A program made the translations under genes and the position numbers. A stretch of DNA of 64,000 nucleotides from Dentipellis sp. KUC8613 (lineage: Eukaryota > Basidiomycota > Agaricomycetes > Russulales > Hericiaceae). This document shows, piece by piece, positions 34,166 to 44,315 of this stretch. The notes below the pieces were generated by a model that saw only the letters and a list, made by a program, of their open reading frames with translations, was not told where the DNA came from and did not search any database. How positions within the stretch are numbered: position 1 is the stretch's first letter; each line of letters opens with the position of its first letter. Location: the NCBI GenBank assembly GCA_002286715.1, contig NSJX01000020.1:1-64000 (forward strand). The letters are read 5' to 3'.

Positions 34166-34690
34166 GGACTTGCTGAGCATGCACGGCATCTGTCCAACCC
34201 ATCAAGACGGCGGCAACGAGGGGACTGGCAGGGGGGCGAGGTCGCTATCTCGGAAATGATGCGGTGTAAGAGATCCAATTAGCGATATTTTTATGCCGTA
34301 AGTATGTTGTTGCTATAATAGTCCAGGCACCGGTGCTCGACTCGCTCGACGGAACGACCAACTGGGGATCTCTGGTGCGACAACTGGACGGAGAGACCAG
34401 CTCTACCAACAACGTCTGCCCAGACTGAGCTGTCCTCTCGCAGAGGAGATGCTATATCGTGGAGTTTTGGACATATGGTGGCTGTGATTGAAGTTTTTCT
34501 GTGTGGCACCGGGGCGTGTTTGGATTGCTTCCGGTAGGATTCAGATCGCCCTGTGATCGAGGTGGCTATGTCCTTGAAGGCGCCGTCATCCTAGGATTAC
34601 ACTACACCCAGAGACAATTCGATTTGTGGGCATGAGCGCCTTTTCTGCCTCATTGCAGGCGGCCACCAGCAAGTGACATCCCTTCCCTCC

Positions 34691-37192
34691 ATGGCGTCGC
34701 TGAACGCGTCCAATGCCTATCTCAATGCCTCCGCCCCCAATGGTGTCGTCCCCGACGAGCCCAGTCCGTACGGTGCATCTCGTCGCATCCGTGGCAACCA
34801 TCCATTCGGCCCGCGACTCGCGGTAAAGCGTATCCAGCTGCGCTGGGACGATGAGAAGGGCAAGTACGTCGCCAGCGACGACATCGAGGAGAGTTTGGAG
34901 GGAAAGAAGGAGGAGGAGCAAGAGACGTACGCATTTTCGATTATTCGGCAGTTCAGGCCAAGCGAGCGGGAGGGGCTGCATTCGGTGGGCGAGGAGATCC
35001 AGGTGGACTCCCCGCCATTCATCCGCGCTGCGAAGGAAGTCATGAAGGGCAGACGCGATATTGCTTGGGAAGCCAAGCCGCTGAAGGTCTGTCGTTTGAA
35101 GTCTATTGCGGTCGCTTGACTTATATCTGGTCAGTTTCACCCAGACGAACTGCTCGCATTCGCGCCGCAATTCAATACTCACCTTGAACAGCTCAAGAAC
35201 TCTATGCAAAAAACACCCGACGAGGTGGAAGAGATGGAACACGTCGGCTTTTTCGTCGAGTTCATGGACAAGGAGTACCGGGAGCGGCTGCAAGAGCTCG
35301 AGAGTTTGGTCACTGCGAACCAAATCACTTTCAATACCCTTTGGGCAGTCCTTATACCTGGCATGGACCTTGTCACGCGTTGTACAATGACTAACCAGCC
35401 ATGGGTACTTCGTCTTCTATCGCTGGAGATTCAAGACAAGACAGACTCGGATCCTCGGCGATGGGTTCTGCAGTGCGAATACATCGACACGGGCAAGGGT
35501 GTCGCTGGGTGGGCGAAGTCGGATTTGATCATCCCGCAATTTTTCGGCGCGAAACGCATCACCGAACTTGTCGCTTATCCCTTTGAGCGCGCTCCCGACA
35601 GAGAGAAGATGACAGCAACCCTGATCGACCGGGGGAAGCGACGGTGGGCTTTGAGAGACTGGAGTCACAAATGGTATAACGATATTGCATATGCTGTACA
35701 AGAGCGCGGAGACCACCGCAAGTTTTTTGTGCGTAATCCAGATTCTCACTGCGCACATTTTCTAATAATCCTGCAGACGAAATCTCGCATTATCCTCGAT
35801 GGAGGTGTGTTTCTTGTGCACGTACAAAAGATTGGCTGCTGACTAGTTCGCAGAAATGTACGACCGTTACTCGCCTTACGATTATACCCCTCCCTTGGTT
35901 CAAAACCTCGACCACGACGTCGTCGGCGCAGAGTCGACACGACCGCTCGAGGACAACGACTATCTCCTCATGTCCCCGAAGCTGCATGGATATGCCTTGT
36001 CCGACAGAGAATGGCGTAAGCAATTCTTTCTTCATTCCCCCCACTATAGCTCACCACTCTGTAGTAATATTCTCCGTCGACGGCGTCAAAGACATCGAGT
36101 GGAGCTCAGCCGCATTCGACACGCTCGACATGATGGCTGAGAACAAAGAGCTTGTGCGCTCGCTCGTCGCGCAGCACAAGGCGCGTCTCGACGAGCAGGA
36201 TGAAGAGCAGGACAGCAAGAAAGAAGAGGCCGAGCATAAGGAGATGACCAAGCGTGCCGGCGACTTTGTGTACGGCAAAGGAACTGGCCTCCTCTTCAAC
36301 CTGCACGGCCCTCCTGGTGTCGGAAAGACACTCACAGCGGAAGCCATCAGCGAAGGTAAGACCTCTTGCGTTTATCGCAGCAAGTGTACTCAAGTATGCC
36401 CAGTATCGCAAAGTCCGCTGTATGTCGTCGGCTCGGGCGAGCTCGGGACCAACGCAGGCGAACTCGACCGCTCCCTCGCCCGTGTCTTCACGCTCGCGAC
36501 GCGCTGGAAGGCGGTCGTCCTCATCGACGAGGCGGACGTGTATCTTGAAAAGCGCGACTTCAACGATATGCATCGTAACGCCATGGTCGCCGTCTTCCTG
36601 CGCAAAGTCGAGTAAGTCCACGCAATCCCCCTTTTGCACTGTTCACTTACGCACACCCTAGATATTATCCCGGCATCCTCTTCCTTACGACCAATCGTGT
36701 CAAGGTACTCGACGAGGCGATGAAGTCCCGCATTGACGTGTCCCTGTTCTACGCACACCCCGACATTCCCGCCCGCGAGCGCCTCTGGGCGACTTTCCTG
36801 CAGGCCACAGACATGACAGCCGCAGAGCGCTCGCGGCTCAACAGCGAGATGCGCTCCCTGCGCCACCTGTCGCTCAACGGCCGAGAGATCAAGAACGTCA
36901 TCAAAGTCGCCTCAGCATTCGCGCGGCACGGGAAGCGGCCGTTGTCCGTTGACGACATCCTGCGCGTCGTGCGCTTTTCGCAGCAGAGCCAGGGGAGCGA
37001 GGGTCAGTCGCTTCGCCTTTGTTTATCGTGGCGACATCGGACTGACGGCGTGCGGCAGAGCGGAAGGAGAGGTTCTGGAGCGCGGATTGGTTGTGGCACC
37101 CCGATCCGCGTGTTGCTGGTGGTGTCGCAGCAGGGGCACTCGCTGTGCTGCTAGGTGGAGTGAGTGCGTATCTGCGCTTGCAGCGCCGATGA
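34691..37192 (+). CDS. AAA ATPase B with C-terminal membrane anchor, 717 aa
   Basis: Eight exons: 34691-35086, 35135-35728, 35777-35804 (28 nt), 35854-36015, 36065-36355, 36404-36611, 36662-37002 and 37059-37192. The first part is the N-terminal region shared by these fungal AAA proteins (FSIIRQF, FIRAAKEVMKGR, KRITELVAYPF, RDWSHKWYNDIAY, DYLLMSPKLHGYALSDREW). The AAA core follows: Walker A GPPGVGKT (about 475-482), Walker B VVLIDEADVYLE (about 529-540), sensor-1 FLTTN, then KSRID as Arg-finger region. After the core the last exon adds WHPDPRVAGGVAAGALAVLL and GGVSAYLRL, a hydrophobic tail that looks like a membrane anchor facing its ATPase to the cytosol. Cellular role unknown. The family is expanded in agaricomycetes. 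Confidence 0.85.
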
Positions 37193-37729
37193 AGGGACAC
37201 TACACTATGTTCTATGTATTCTTCATGATGCTGGGCTCTGTTGTATTGCGTGGTAGTGTGGCGATTAGGTGGACTGCATGTACATAGCTCAGAACGATGT
37301 ATTGTCATGCCCCCGTTTCGAGTTTGAGGATAGTTTACTTGTCGATGAGACATGTGTGAACTCGAACACTGCGCTGCGTATTTATATATAAAAGGCGGAG
37401 AAAATATCCGCGCCACCGTGACATGGCATGCATAGGCGCAGTCGGAGGAGGCCGCTGACTCGTCACATTTGACCGTGGTCGATGCAGCCTGAAGCTACAT
37501 AAGTAGCAAAAAGTCGACCTCTTTGGATACCCTGCGTTTCGCAAAAAACAACGCGGGTCATCAACAGCCTCAACAAGGTCACTTTTCCCGACATCTAACG
37601 CGAAGAAGTATACTAACTAGTAGCTCGAATGGCAGAATCTACCTGTAACCTGCTTGTCATCATAGATCTAATATGTCCTCGGACAATAGTCACGCCCAGT
37701 GACGTCAGAAGCCTCAATGGAAACAGGTA
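37193..37729. other. Intergenic, 3' of AAA-B
   Basis: No gene is visible, and I found no MYND finger or helical-repeat remnant upstream of the solo C-terminal domain that follows. Confidence 0.45.
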
Positions 37730-37996
37730 TTTCGTGTGGCACCAGAAGTATATGGGGTCTTCGATCTTGAAGAAGCTGGAACACTACTACCAGTTAGCAT
37801 AACATACACCATTCCTGCCGGGGAGAGGTGTATGAAATTTCATCTCGTCACGAAGTCGTTGTGGGAAGAAGGCAAGAAGACCAGGACAGAGGCGAAGCCC
37901 ACGCCGGACAGGCTTCACAACCGCTCAGATGTCGTTTCTAGGATCTTTGGTCACGTCGATATGGATACGATGACGGTGACCTTCGAAGATGGTTAA
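37730..37996 (+). pseudogene. Solo C-terminal domain of the MYND family (fragment f)
   Basis: The frame reads RVAPEVYGVFDLEE, then TIPAGERCMKFHLVTKSLWEEGKK and a short acidic end with a stop at 37994-37996. It matches the C-terminal domain of the intact MYND proteins (CVPETYGVFALK, CLIPVGECCMTIRFVTKGSLWVKG). There is no finger, no helical-repeat exon and no good ATG at the start. An AG precedes it at 37726-37727, so it could be a relict exon 4. It lies on the opposite strand to the CHAT gene, ending 70 bp beyond that gene's 3' end. Probably a relic, with a small chance of a spliced-in expressed exon. Confidence 0.7.
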
Positions 37997-38065
37997 AGAA
38001 TGGCGAATCATGCATTAAGCGTGCCACCCAGCCCGAATAACATAGCTACAAATATAAAATCCTGA

Positions 38066-41000
38066 TTACAGACCATAATGTATAAACGGGGCCCACTGTC
38101 TTGGCTGAAGTCCTTTCTTGTCCCGCAGAAACAGCTGCGTCTTCCTCAGAGCCTGCGCAGCCTTCCGCGCACTCGGCAACTCGGTATACTTATCCCCACA
38201 ATCCGCCCCATCCCCCATGATATAATCGTAAATCCCCTCCGTCACGAGCGGGCCAAGATCGTCCTGGATCTTCCACATCGTCGCGATAATGCTCTTGAAT
38301 CCGGCAAAGTGCAACCCAGCAGCAATGTGCATCGCCTCGTCCGACAGACCCGGCGCGCCCATGGCCGTCTCGCACGCGAGCAGCATCGCGAACTCGCCCG
38401 CGAGTCCCATGCCCATGCCCTGCGCGCGCGCGAGCTCGGACAGCCGCATCGGCCGATCGTCCAGCAGGAGCGCGCTCTCCATCGGATCTGCTACATTACG
38501 CATCCCGTGGCACGCAAAGTGCACCCAGTCTGCGCCCTGCAGCTCCCGCAGTACGTCTGATGCCTTGGCGGCTTTGTTCGAGAGCTCCCGGAGCAGGGCC
38601 GTGTGCTCGGCATGCTTCCGCAAGATCTCAATTTCTTTCCAGACGAATTGCAGGCGCTCCATTCGCGGACCAGAGCCCGGATGGCATACGGCAAGGATGC
38701 GTGGGTGCGTTTCTGGAGCTGTGGCGGCGGGGCTGGTTGGAGGATCGGTCGGTCGACTGAGCTGTTGCGTGCGGAGAAGGGTGGAGAGGGTAGGGATGTA
38801 CGAGGATACGACGTAGTCGAGCATGCCGGGTTTCTCGGATCTCCGAGGACACGCAGCATGGATGGGCAGGAACGCAAGCTTGCCGGTGGGGCACCACCGG
38901 ATGTGTGGAGGATCTTGAGAGCCCGTGTCGGTGAGGATCCCTGCATAGCCCAGCCCGCGCAAGATGGGCTGTCCGAGGTGTTTCCACAGATTGTTCAGCA
39001 TGAGAGAGAACTGCCCGCGGTCGTCCTCCGGGCGACGCTCGAGGATCTTGAGGAGGTCCGTCACATCGTTGTCGACGTCGCTCTTGACCAGCCGCTTGAG
39101 GGGCACGACGCGCAGCTCTCCTTCGGAAGGAATAATGAGGCCGTCGCAGCGGTGGTCACTCGTGTTCACGATGACGATCGGCGCGGACCGGGCCGCCGTG
39201 CGCAGCTTTCCTAGCGGTAGGCGCAGAAGGAAGTCGTCGAACCCCTTCACCCTGCGCACCTCCGTCACACAGTTGTTCCACTGCGTGGCCAGCTTGCGCG
39301 TCATCTCTCCAGAGTGCACGCCGACCTCGCCGATCAGAGACGCCTGTTCCTGCTCCTTCGAGATCCGCTCGAGCTCCTTCGCGAGGTCCCCGCGCACCTT
39401 CTTCAGGCGGTGCAGGTCAGACCGCATCTGCGCGGCCTGGGACCACAGGATGGCACGCCCTTGATCCAGCAGTTCGATGGCTTTGGCCAGATGCTCCTGG
39501 GCGTTCTCAGGATCGAGCTCCGCAACGCGGAACGCACATGCTGCTGCGTCACTAGCGAGACTCCTGGGCACGGTCGAGAGCTGGGCGAGACGAGACGACG
39601 TAGACACGCCCATGGACGTAGCGCGGACGAGAAGTAACACAGAGTGGTGGTACCCCTCGAGTGCTTGAGTGAGGTATTCGAGCTCCTCCTCGGGCGTCTT
39701 GGCGGGGAGGTTATGGAGCAGGTTGGCCCAGAGGAGCGCAGCGTTCAGGCGATCGTGGATAAACCCGCACTCGTACTGCACAGCCTTGTCGAACAGGTCG
39801 ATGGCCTCTTTATAGAAAATCGGCTTCTCAGAATCGCTGGCGATGCGGCATTTCTGCACGAGCGACTGAGCGAGTCCGCTCAAGGCCCGCGCGCGATGTG
39901 GATGAGGGGAGTTTATGTGCTCCAAGGCTTTACGCTGGTGAATGATGGCCTCGACGAGGTACTTGGTCTCCCCGGAGTATTCGAAGCGGACTCTGAAGGA
40001 CGAGCCCAACGAAAGCCGGAACTGATGGTACAGATGGCTGGTATGCGGCGCCCTCGCCAGCGCTTTCGCGTGGTTCTCCAGCGCCTGCGAGATGTCCCGG
40101 TCCTGGCGCAGCTCCGAACATTCGTACCGCAGCGTGAACGCCCGCGCGAGGAGGTTATACTGCGAGCTAACGTTCGCCCAGTCGATGTTCAGGCGCGGGA
40201 CGGCTATGGCGCCCGGCCGCCGCACGAAGTTGGAGAAAATCGCGGGCTCGCGGTCGATCATCTCGTAGATCGCTGCGACGTCGTGGTGGCCGAGGTGGCC
40301 CTTGATCCTCGCCTCGAATCCGCCAAACGTGTCGTAGCGCTTCTGCCCGCGCTCGATCGCCCGCGTCAGCCACTCCACCGCCCGGTCGATGTAGTCCTTG
40401 ACGCGCAGCCGCTCGAACGCGATGATGAGCAGCCGCCCGATGGTGTAGTCGTACCGCGGATCGGAGCTGTTGTTGATGAAGTCCACGATGGCGTCGATGT
40501 CCTCCAGCCGGCCGTACGCCCGAAACTCTTCCATGCGGCAGTTGACATAGCAGTTGACACGCCTGATTTCTGAGTGTTTGTAGCGCCTGTATTCCGAGCC
40601 CACCACCAGCTCCGCCCAGCACAGCGCGTCTTGCAGGTCATCCGGCTGGCCCAAGTCCGTGAAGCGAGTGCAGAGCCGTATGCTGTATGAAGTGAGGGCG
40701 TCCAGAGTGGCTTCCAGGCGCACCTTCGAGCATCGGATACCGCCATCAGGAGCGACGGTGACATCGGGAAATAGCTTCAAGGCCTGCTGATGGAGGTCGA
40801 TCGCCTCGTCGAGGTCGTCCGAGATATGTCTTGCTTCGAAGCGGGCCATGAGGGTGTCTGTGAGAAGACCAAGACAGGAGCTCAGATCCCGCAGGCTGTC
40901 CTGAGTGACCGGCCGCGGGATAGACTTGACACTGAGACGGAGGCTATCGACCGCGTCGTCGAGGTTTCCTCCATCCGGGTCGCAGCGATAATGGCAAAGG

Positions 41001-41608
41001 ATGAGTGACGCTCGTTCGCGAAGGAAGTAAGGCATAGCAGGAGAGAAGGGATCGTCCGCCAGTAGACCCTGAGCTTTGTCCAAGCACTCTACGCCCTTCA
41101 TCATGTCCACAGCAGATTCCGGCCCTGCGCCGAAGTGATGGAACGAGGAGTCGTGGTAGATCGCAAGCTCGGCCCAAAGCATGGCTCGATGGTAATCATC
41201 CAGAGCTTGTATGCGAATGGCCCGATCCACCCCGCTGATTGCTGTGACGAGGTGCTGCTTCTTGCTTGTCGCGAGGAAGAGGATATGTCGAAGGCGTGCT
41301 AGGACACCCATGTGCATAGCGGCCTCGAAGGGGCGTGCTGCCAACTTCAAGAGGGACTCTTTGCGGGCTTTGATAGCATCGTCGAGCTTGAATCTACAGG
41401 GGACATGCTTGGGCCTATAATCTGGATATTTCGTACATCTGGAACGGTCACTAGGTAAGCGGAAGAGGACGGTGCTGTGGAGAACGTGAAAGGCGCACGG
41501 GATTACTGCAAGCACTACTTCAAAATCTGTAGGCAGCCGAGAGCGGGTGAGACTCGTAGGCTGTTCAAATGCTTCGGAATCGCTGAGTGGTCCATCCGAG
41601 TCGTTCAC
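38066..41608 (-). CDS. TPR-CHAT protein (caspase-like peptidase fold), at least 1180 aa, 5' end unresolved
   Basis: A long uninterrupted frame. About residues 60-760 are helical TPR-like repeats (ALWAELAIYHD, LLHNLPAKTPEEELEYLTQALEGYHHSVLLLV). The C-terminal 300 residues are a CHAT domain, the clan CD cysteine-peptidase fold related to caspases and separase. The catalytic pair is intact: His in DWVHFACHG (about 1034) and Cys in AMLLACETA (about 1079), followed by GFKSIIATMWKI. The frame has only a GTG at 41608 and stays open upstream, with an acceptor-like GCTACAG nearby (about 41640), so one or more short 5' exons are missing from my model. Typical of large agaricomycete TPR-CHAT families, suspected to act as sensors or effectors. 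Neighbours are AAA-B and G2. Confidence 0.88.
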   Translation of the reverse strand: MNDSDGPLSDSEAFEQPTSLTRSRLPTDFEVVLAVIPCAFHVLHSTVLFRLPSDRSRCTKYPDYRPKHVPCRFKLDDAIKARKESLLKLAARPFEAAMHMGVLARLRHILFLATSKKQHLVTAISGVDRAIRIQALDDYHRAMLWAELAIYHDSSFHHFGAGPESAVDMMKGVECLDKAQGLLADDPFSPAMPYFLRERASLILCHYRCDPDGGNLDDAVDSLRLSVKSIPRPVTQDSLRDLSSCLGLLTDTLMARFEARHISDDLDEAIDLHQQALKLFPDVTVAPDGGIRCSKVRLEATLDALTSYSIRLCTRFTDLGQPDDLQDALCWAELVVGSEYRRYKHSEIRRVNCYVNCRMEEFRAYGRLEDIDAIVDFINNSSDPRYDYTIGRLLIIAFERLRVKDYIDRAVEWLTRAIERGQKRYDTFGGFEARIKGHLGHHDVAAIYEMIDREPAIFSNFVRRPGAIAVPRLNIDWANVSSQYNLLARAFTLRYECSELRQDRDISQALENHAKALARAPHTSHLYHQFRLSLGSSFRVRFEYSGETKYLVEAIIHQRKALEHINSPHPHRARALSGLAQSLVQKCRIASDSEKPIFYKEAIDLFDKAVQYECGFIHDRLNAALLWANLLHNLPAKTPEEELEYLTQALEGYHHSVLLLVRATSMGVSTSSRLAQLSTVPRSLASDAAACAFRVAELDPENAQEHLAKAIELLDQGRAILWSQAAQMRSDLHRLKKVRGDLAKELERISKEQEQASLIGEVGVHSGEMTRKLATQWNNCVTEVRRVKGFDDFLLRLPLGKLRTAARSAPIVIVNTSDHRCDGLIIPSEGELRVVPLKRLVKSDVDNDVTDLLKILERRPEDDRGQFSLMLNNLWKHLGQPILRGLGYAGILTDTGSQDPPHIRWCPTGKLAFLPIHAACPRRSEKPGMLDYVVSSYIPTLSTLLRTQQLSRPTDPPTSPAATAPETHPRILAVCHPGSGPRMERLQFVWKEIEILRKHAEHTALLRELSNKAAKASDVLRELQGADWVHFACHGMRNVADPMESALLLDDRPMRLSELARAQGMGMGLAGEFAMLLACETAMGAPGLSDEAMHIAAGLHFAGFKSIIATMWKIQDDLGPLVTEGIYDYIMGDGADCGDKYTELPSARKAAQALRKTQLFLRDKKGLQPRQWAPFIHYGL

Positions 41609-42224
41609 ATCGTTATGAGTGTTTAGGGAGATGCCTCTGTAGCAAACGACAAGATATGTCAGTAGACGGAATGCTGGGATGTGGAGCTGCGTCGCTCACG
41701 TATACAGTCCCAAACTGCACGGGCAGGCTATACGTTCGAAGTCACCTTCAACGAATACATCAGCACAGATGCGACGGCTGAACAAGAGAGGATCTCACTC
41801 ATGCTGCATGAGAGACAGTTGGAAAATGAAGTAAAGTTGGGAGGCAAACCATAATAACGCGGTGCTCAGATTAGCTCTGGCGCTTGACATTGCTGATCGT
41901 GACTTTGCCACCGCATTACAGCCTGAGCTTAGAAACGCCCACGGCTCCTCCAGCTTCCAGAACCACGCCTTTCGCTCTTTCTAGTCGACATCGTCGTTGT
42001 TTGCGAGTCTGAGAGGACGAACTGTACAAGCGGAGGCAAAAGAGGAGAGCGGTGTGCATATTGTGGCCAATAAGTTCTTGTCCGACACAATTTCCGCGAA
42101 TTTCCTGCCGATATCATACTACTCCGAGTCGTACAAGTACATAGTCGGTACACTAGCATCCTCTACGATGCCAAATATTAGTCGCCTGCTAGCAAGTCTA
42201 CCTACCATATAAAAAAGATCACTA
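41609..42224. other. Upstream region of the CHAT gene, probably with unmodelled 5' exon(s)
   Basis: On the minus strand there are plausible donors and acceptors between 41600 and 41830, with an in-frame MSEILSCSAVASVL-type start around 41815. I could not join them in a phase that closes, so I leave the exon structure open. The 3' end of G2 lies at 42225. Confidence 0.4.
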
Positions 42225-43110
42225 TCATCTCCGTGATACTACTCGATCCCAGACTGAGCGAGGCTTGGGCGTGTACAGGGTGTATAGCGGATAATATGTC
42301 GAGTCTCCGGTTTCGCCCCCGCTTTTCCATACACCACCTGTTGCCTGGTGATGCCAGATCCCCTTCGTGCCGTCTTCGCTGCCGTCGGGGACGCTGAGAC
42401 CCAGGGCAACGTTGTTGTTGATCGTGGGTTTGTTGGCAACATCTACAGATACAGGTTAGTAGGGCGCTCGCCCGCCGACGCGAAGTGCATTACTTACAGA
42501 GAAAGAACATTGGACATGTAAATACGCTCGTTACGAGCACTCTCCGTTGGAGAAAGACGGATAAGTGAGGGTACAGCTTCCCCTTGTTGGAGAGCCTGAA
42601 TTCTTTGGGTTTATGGAGAACCAGGATGGCGCCCCGCTTGCCAGTGATTTTCCATCGGCCCTTGATTGTGCTCCCCACAATCTCCGGGTGTTCACTGTCC
42701 AGAGTTGAATGAATAGTTGCGCGGAGAGAAGGATCGACGTACGCGGTGAAGGCAGGATCGAACCCCTGAGCCGTGCATCCACGGGAGACCACGATGTACT
42801 GGCCCTCCGTGGCCCCCTCAAAGACTGGGTAATTTCGCTTGATAGCGAGGTTCGGCATGAACTGCTCGTCGTAGATGCTCCCCTCCTTCTCGAACTCGCC
42901 CGTTTCGCGATTGAGCACGCCGTAGTCGCCGACCTATGAAAGCGCGCCGCTCAGCAAGCGGAAGACATGCCGCCGGAACGGCAAGGTACGCACCCTGATG
43001 CTACGGTTCGGGCTCCAGTTTCCAAAGCAGTTACTTGTTTCATGGATGAGATCAACGAAGACTTGCTGGGTCTTGTCCTTCATGTCGCGTCCAGCGACTT
43101 GAAGGCCCAT
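42225..43110 (-). CDS. Orphan-family protein G2, 240 aa (paralogue of G1)
   Basis: Four exons: 43110-42994, 42933-42743 (191 nt), 42694-42498 (197 nt) and 42442-42225. Exons 2 and 3 have exactly the same lengths and phases as in G1, so the two are recent paralogues. The start is MGLQVAGRDMKDKTQQ, and an internal ATG (MKDKTQQVF) aligns better with G1. The conserved blocks are as in G1 (VGDYGVLNRETGEFEKEGSIYDE, STIKGRWKITGKRGAILVLHKPKEF, VTSVFTCPMFFLY, GVWKSGGETGDSTYYPLYTL). The protein ends soon after (RSVWDRVVSRR) and lacks the acidic tail of G1. It lies immediately upstream of the CHAT gene on the same strand. No enzymatic motif, signal peptide or clear transmembrane helix is visible. Function unknown. 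Confidence 0.72.
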
Positions 43111-44315
43111 CGGAGCGCTGAGCGGTCGTTACTTGTACCACCTGGCAGGCGGCCGTGACGTCGGGTTGGATGAAGGCTGTTCAACGGGGACTATGGAAGA
43201 ATGTGTAGTGCCCGACAGTATGCGAGATGTGGTATTTCAATGTGCAGTGGCGGTAGGCGGCCTCGTTGGGTTTGAACATACGAAACGCGGACGGGTTATC
43301 CGCCAACTATCAATAATGGTCTTAGCACAGCCTTCCTCCATTGCGCCTCTTTCCTTTCGCAGCACCAGCGCTCAGCGCTTCAGGCCAACAATGGGAGTCT
43401 TTCTCTATGTTAGACCTAAGACAACTATTGTGTGCACAGAAAGGTACGATTTCGTTTCGGAAGCAAATTATCGTCGTAATCTCGAATGTCGTTCTTTGTC
43501 AGACTCGCGCGCATTGGGTGCGTTGACGCTTTCAAAGTGGAACTGCGTGTCAAGCATGTCTAAGCTTCCGTTCATGACCGAGGATTGCGCCTATCACTTT
43601 CTGTAAGTTTAGGGCGGAACGCGGCCGATGACCACGTCCTTCGGGGCGAGAGGTCGGGCCAACTCAGCAGCCTGCAGGCAGCCGTTCCAGTAGGCCCACG
43701 AAAGGTGCTAGCCTGGACCGCAGCACCCCGAGGCGCTCCTAAAAGACCCTATGAGGCACGGGGCCTACAGCATGAACCTTGCGCCTGTATTTGGACGACG
43801 CAAATACAAGGTCGATATAGGCGGATAGACGCTGTCAACTCAGGTTTCCGCGGCATATCCCTGGAGGTGAGCAAAATAATGACGCGAAGCTCTGCAGGAG
43901 CGCTTTGGTATAGGAATGGACGGCCACACAAACACGTCGACTCGTCGAGTGTGCGCGAGGCTGTTCAGGCCTCGTCTGGGGCAAATGCGGCTATACTCAT
44001 GTAAGTGGGTTGGCATATTCACTGTTCTGCCTGCTTGAATCCCTGCGATCAACACGCACTCAGCATACTGAAAAACCTAAGAGAAAGGCGAATATAGACG
44101 CACTCCAGAGCGCTAGAGCACAAAGTCCAAGATTCAACACAATGGATTCGTCCGGTCTCGGCATGATGCGTATGCTCGCATGAGCAGCATACGTGCTTCG
44201 TGACATGACAAGCAACTGGAAAATCCAATGAATTCCGTCCACCAATCTCAATCCCATTGCTCCGGTATATATATCCCGTCTGTATTCCATAAGCGTCCTT
44301 CTCATCACGAGTTCT
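43111..44315. other. Intergenic, promoter side of G2
   Basis: About 1.2 kb. Plus-strand frames at 43133-43606 and 43585-44004 start without ATG and show no domain. I see no RNA gene. Confidence 0.45.

Larger units (their letters stand above)
33326..34690. other. Divergent intergenic region between AAA-A and AAA-B
   Basis: This 1.4-kb spacer separates the two diverging AAA genes and must hold both promoters. It is partly AT-rich (33.8-34.05 kb). It contains a perfect 27-bp inverted repeat pair and a second 15-bp pair built on the same TGTCGCGTTTG core (listed separately). No gene is supported. Confidence 0.6.

Noticed and set aside
36051..36866. Large minus-strand open frames opposite AAA-B
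   Set aside because: They are the antisense of well-supported AAA exons with Walker motifs and are open only because of GC-rich codon use.
41425..41500. Possible GTAATC...CAG intron near the 5' end of the CHAT frame
   Set aside because: Removing it (68 nt) would shift the frame, while the unspliced frame is open and continuous with the TPR region.
43585..44004. GC-rich stretch first suspected to be rRNA or a coding exon
   Set aside because: No conserved rRNA core sequence is present. The frame begins with TTG and has no domain.
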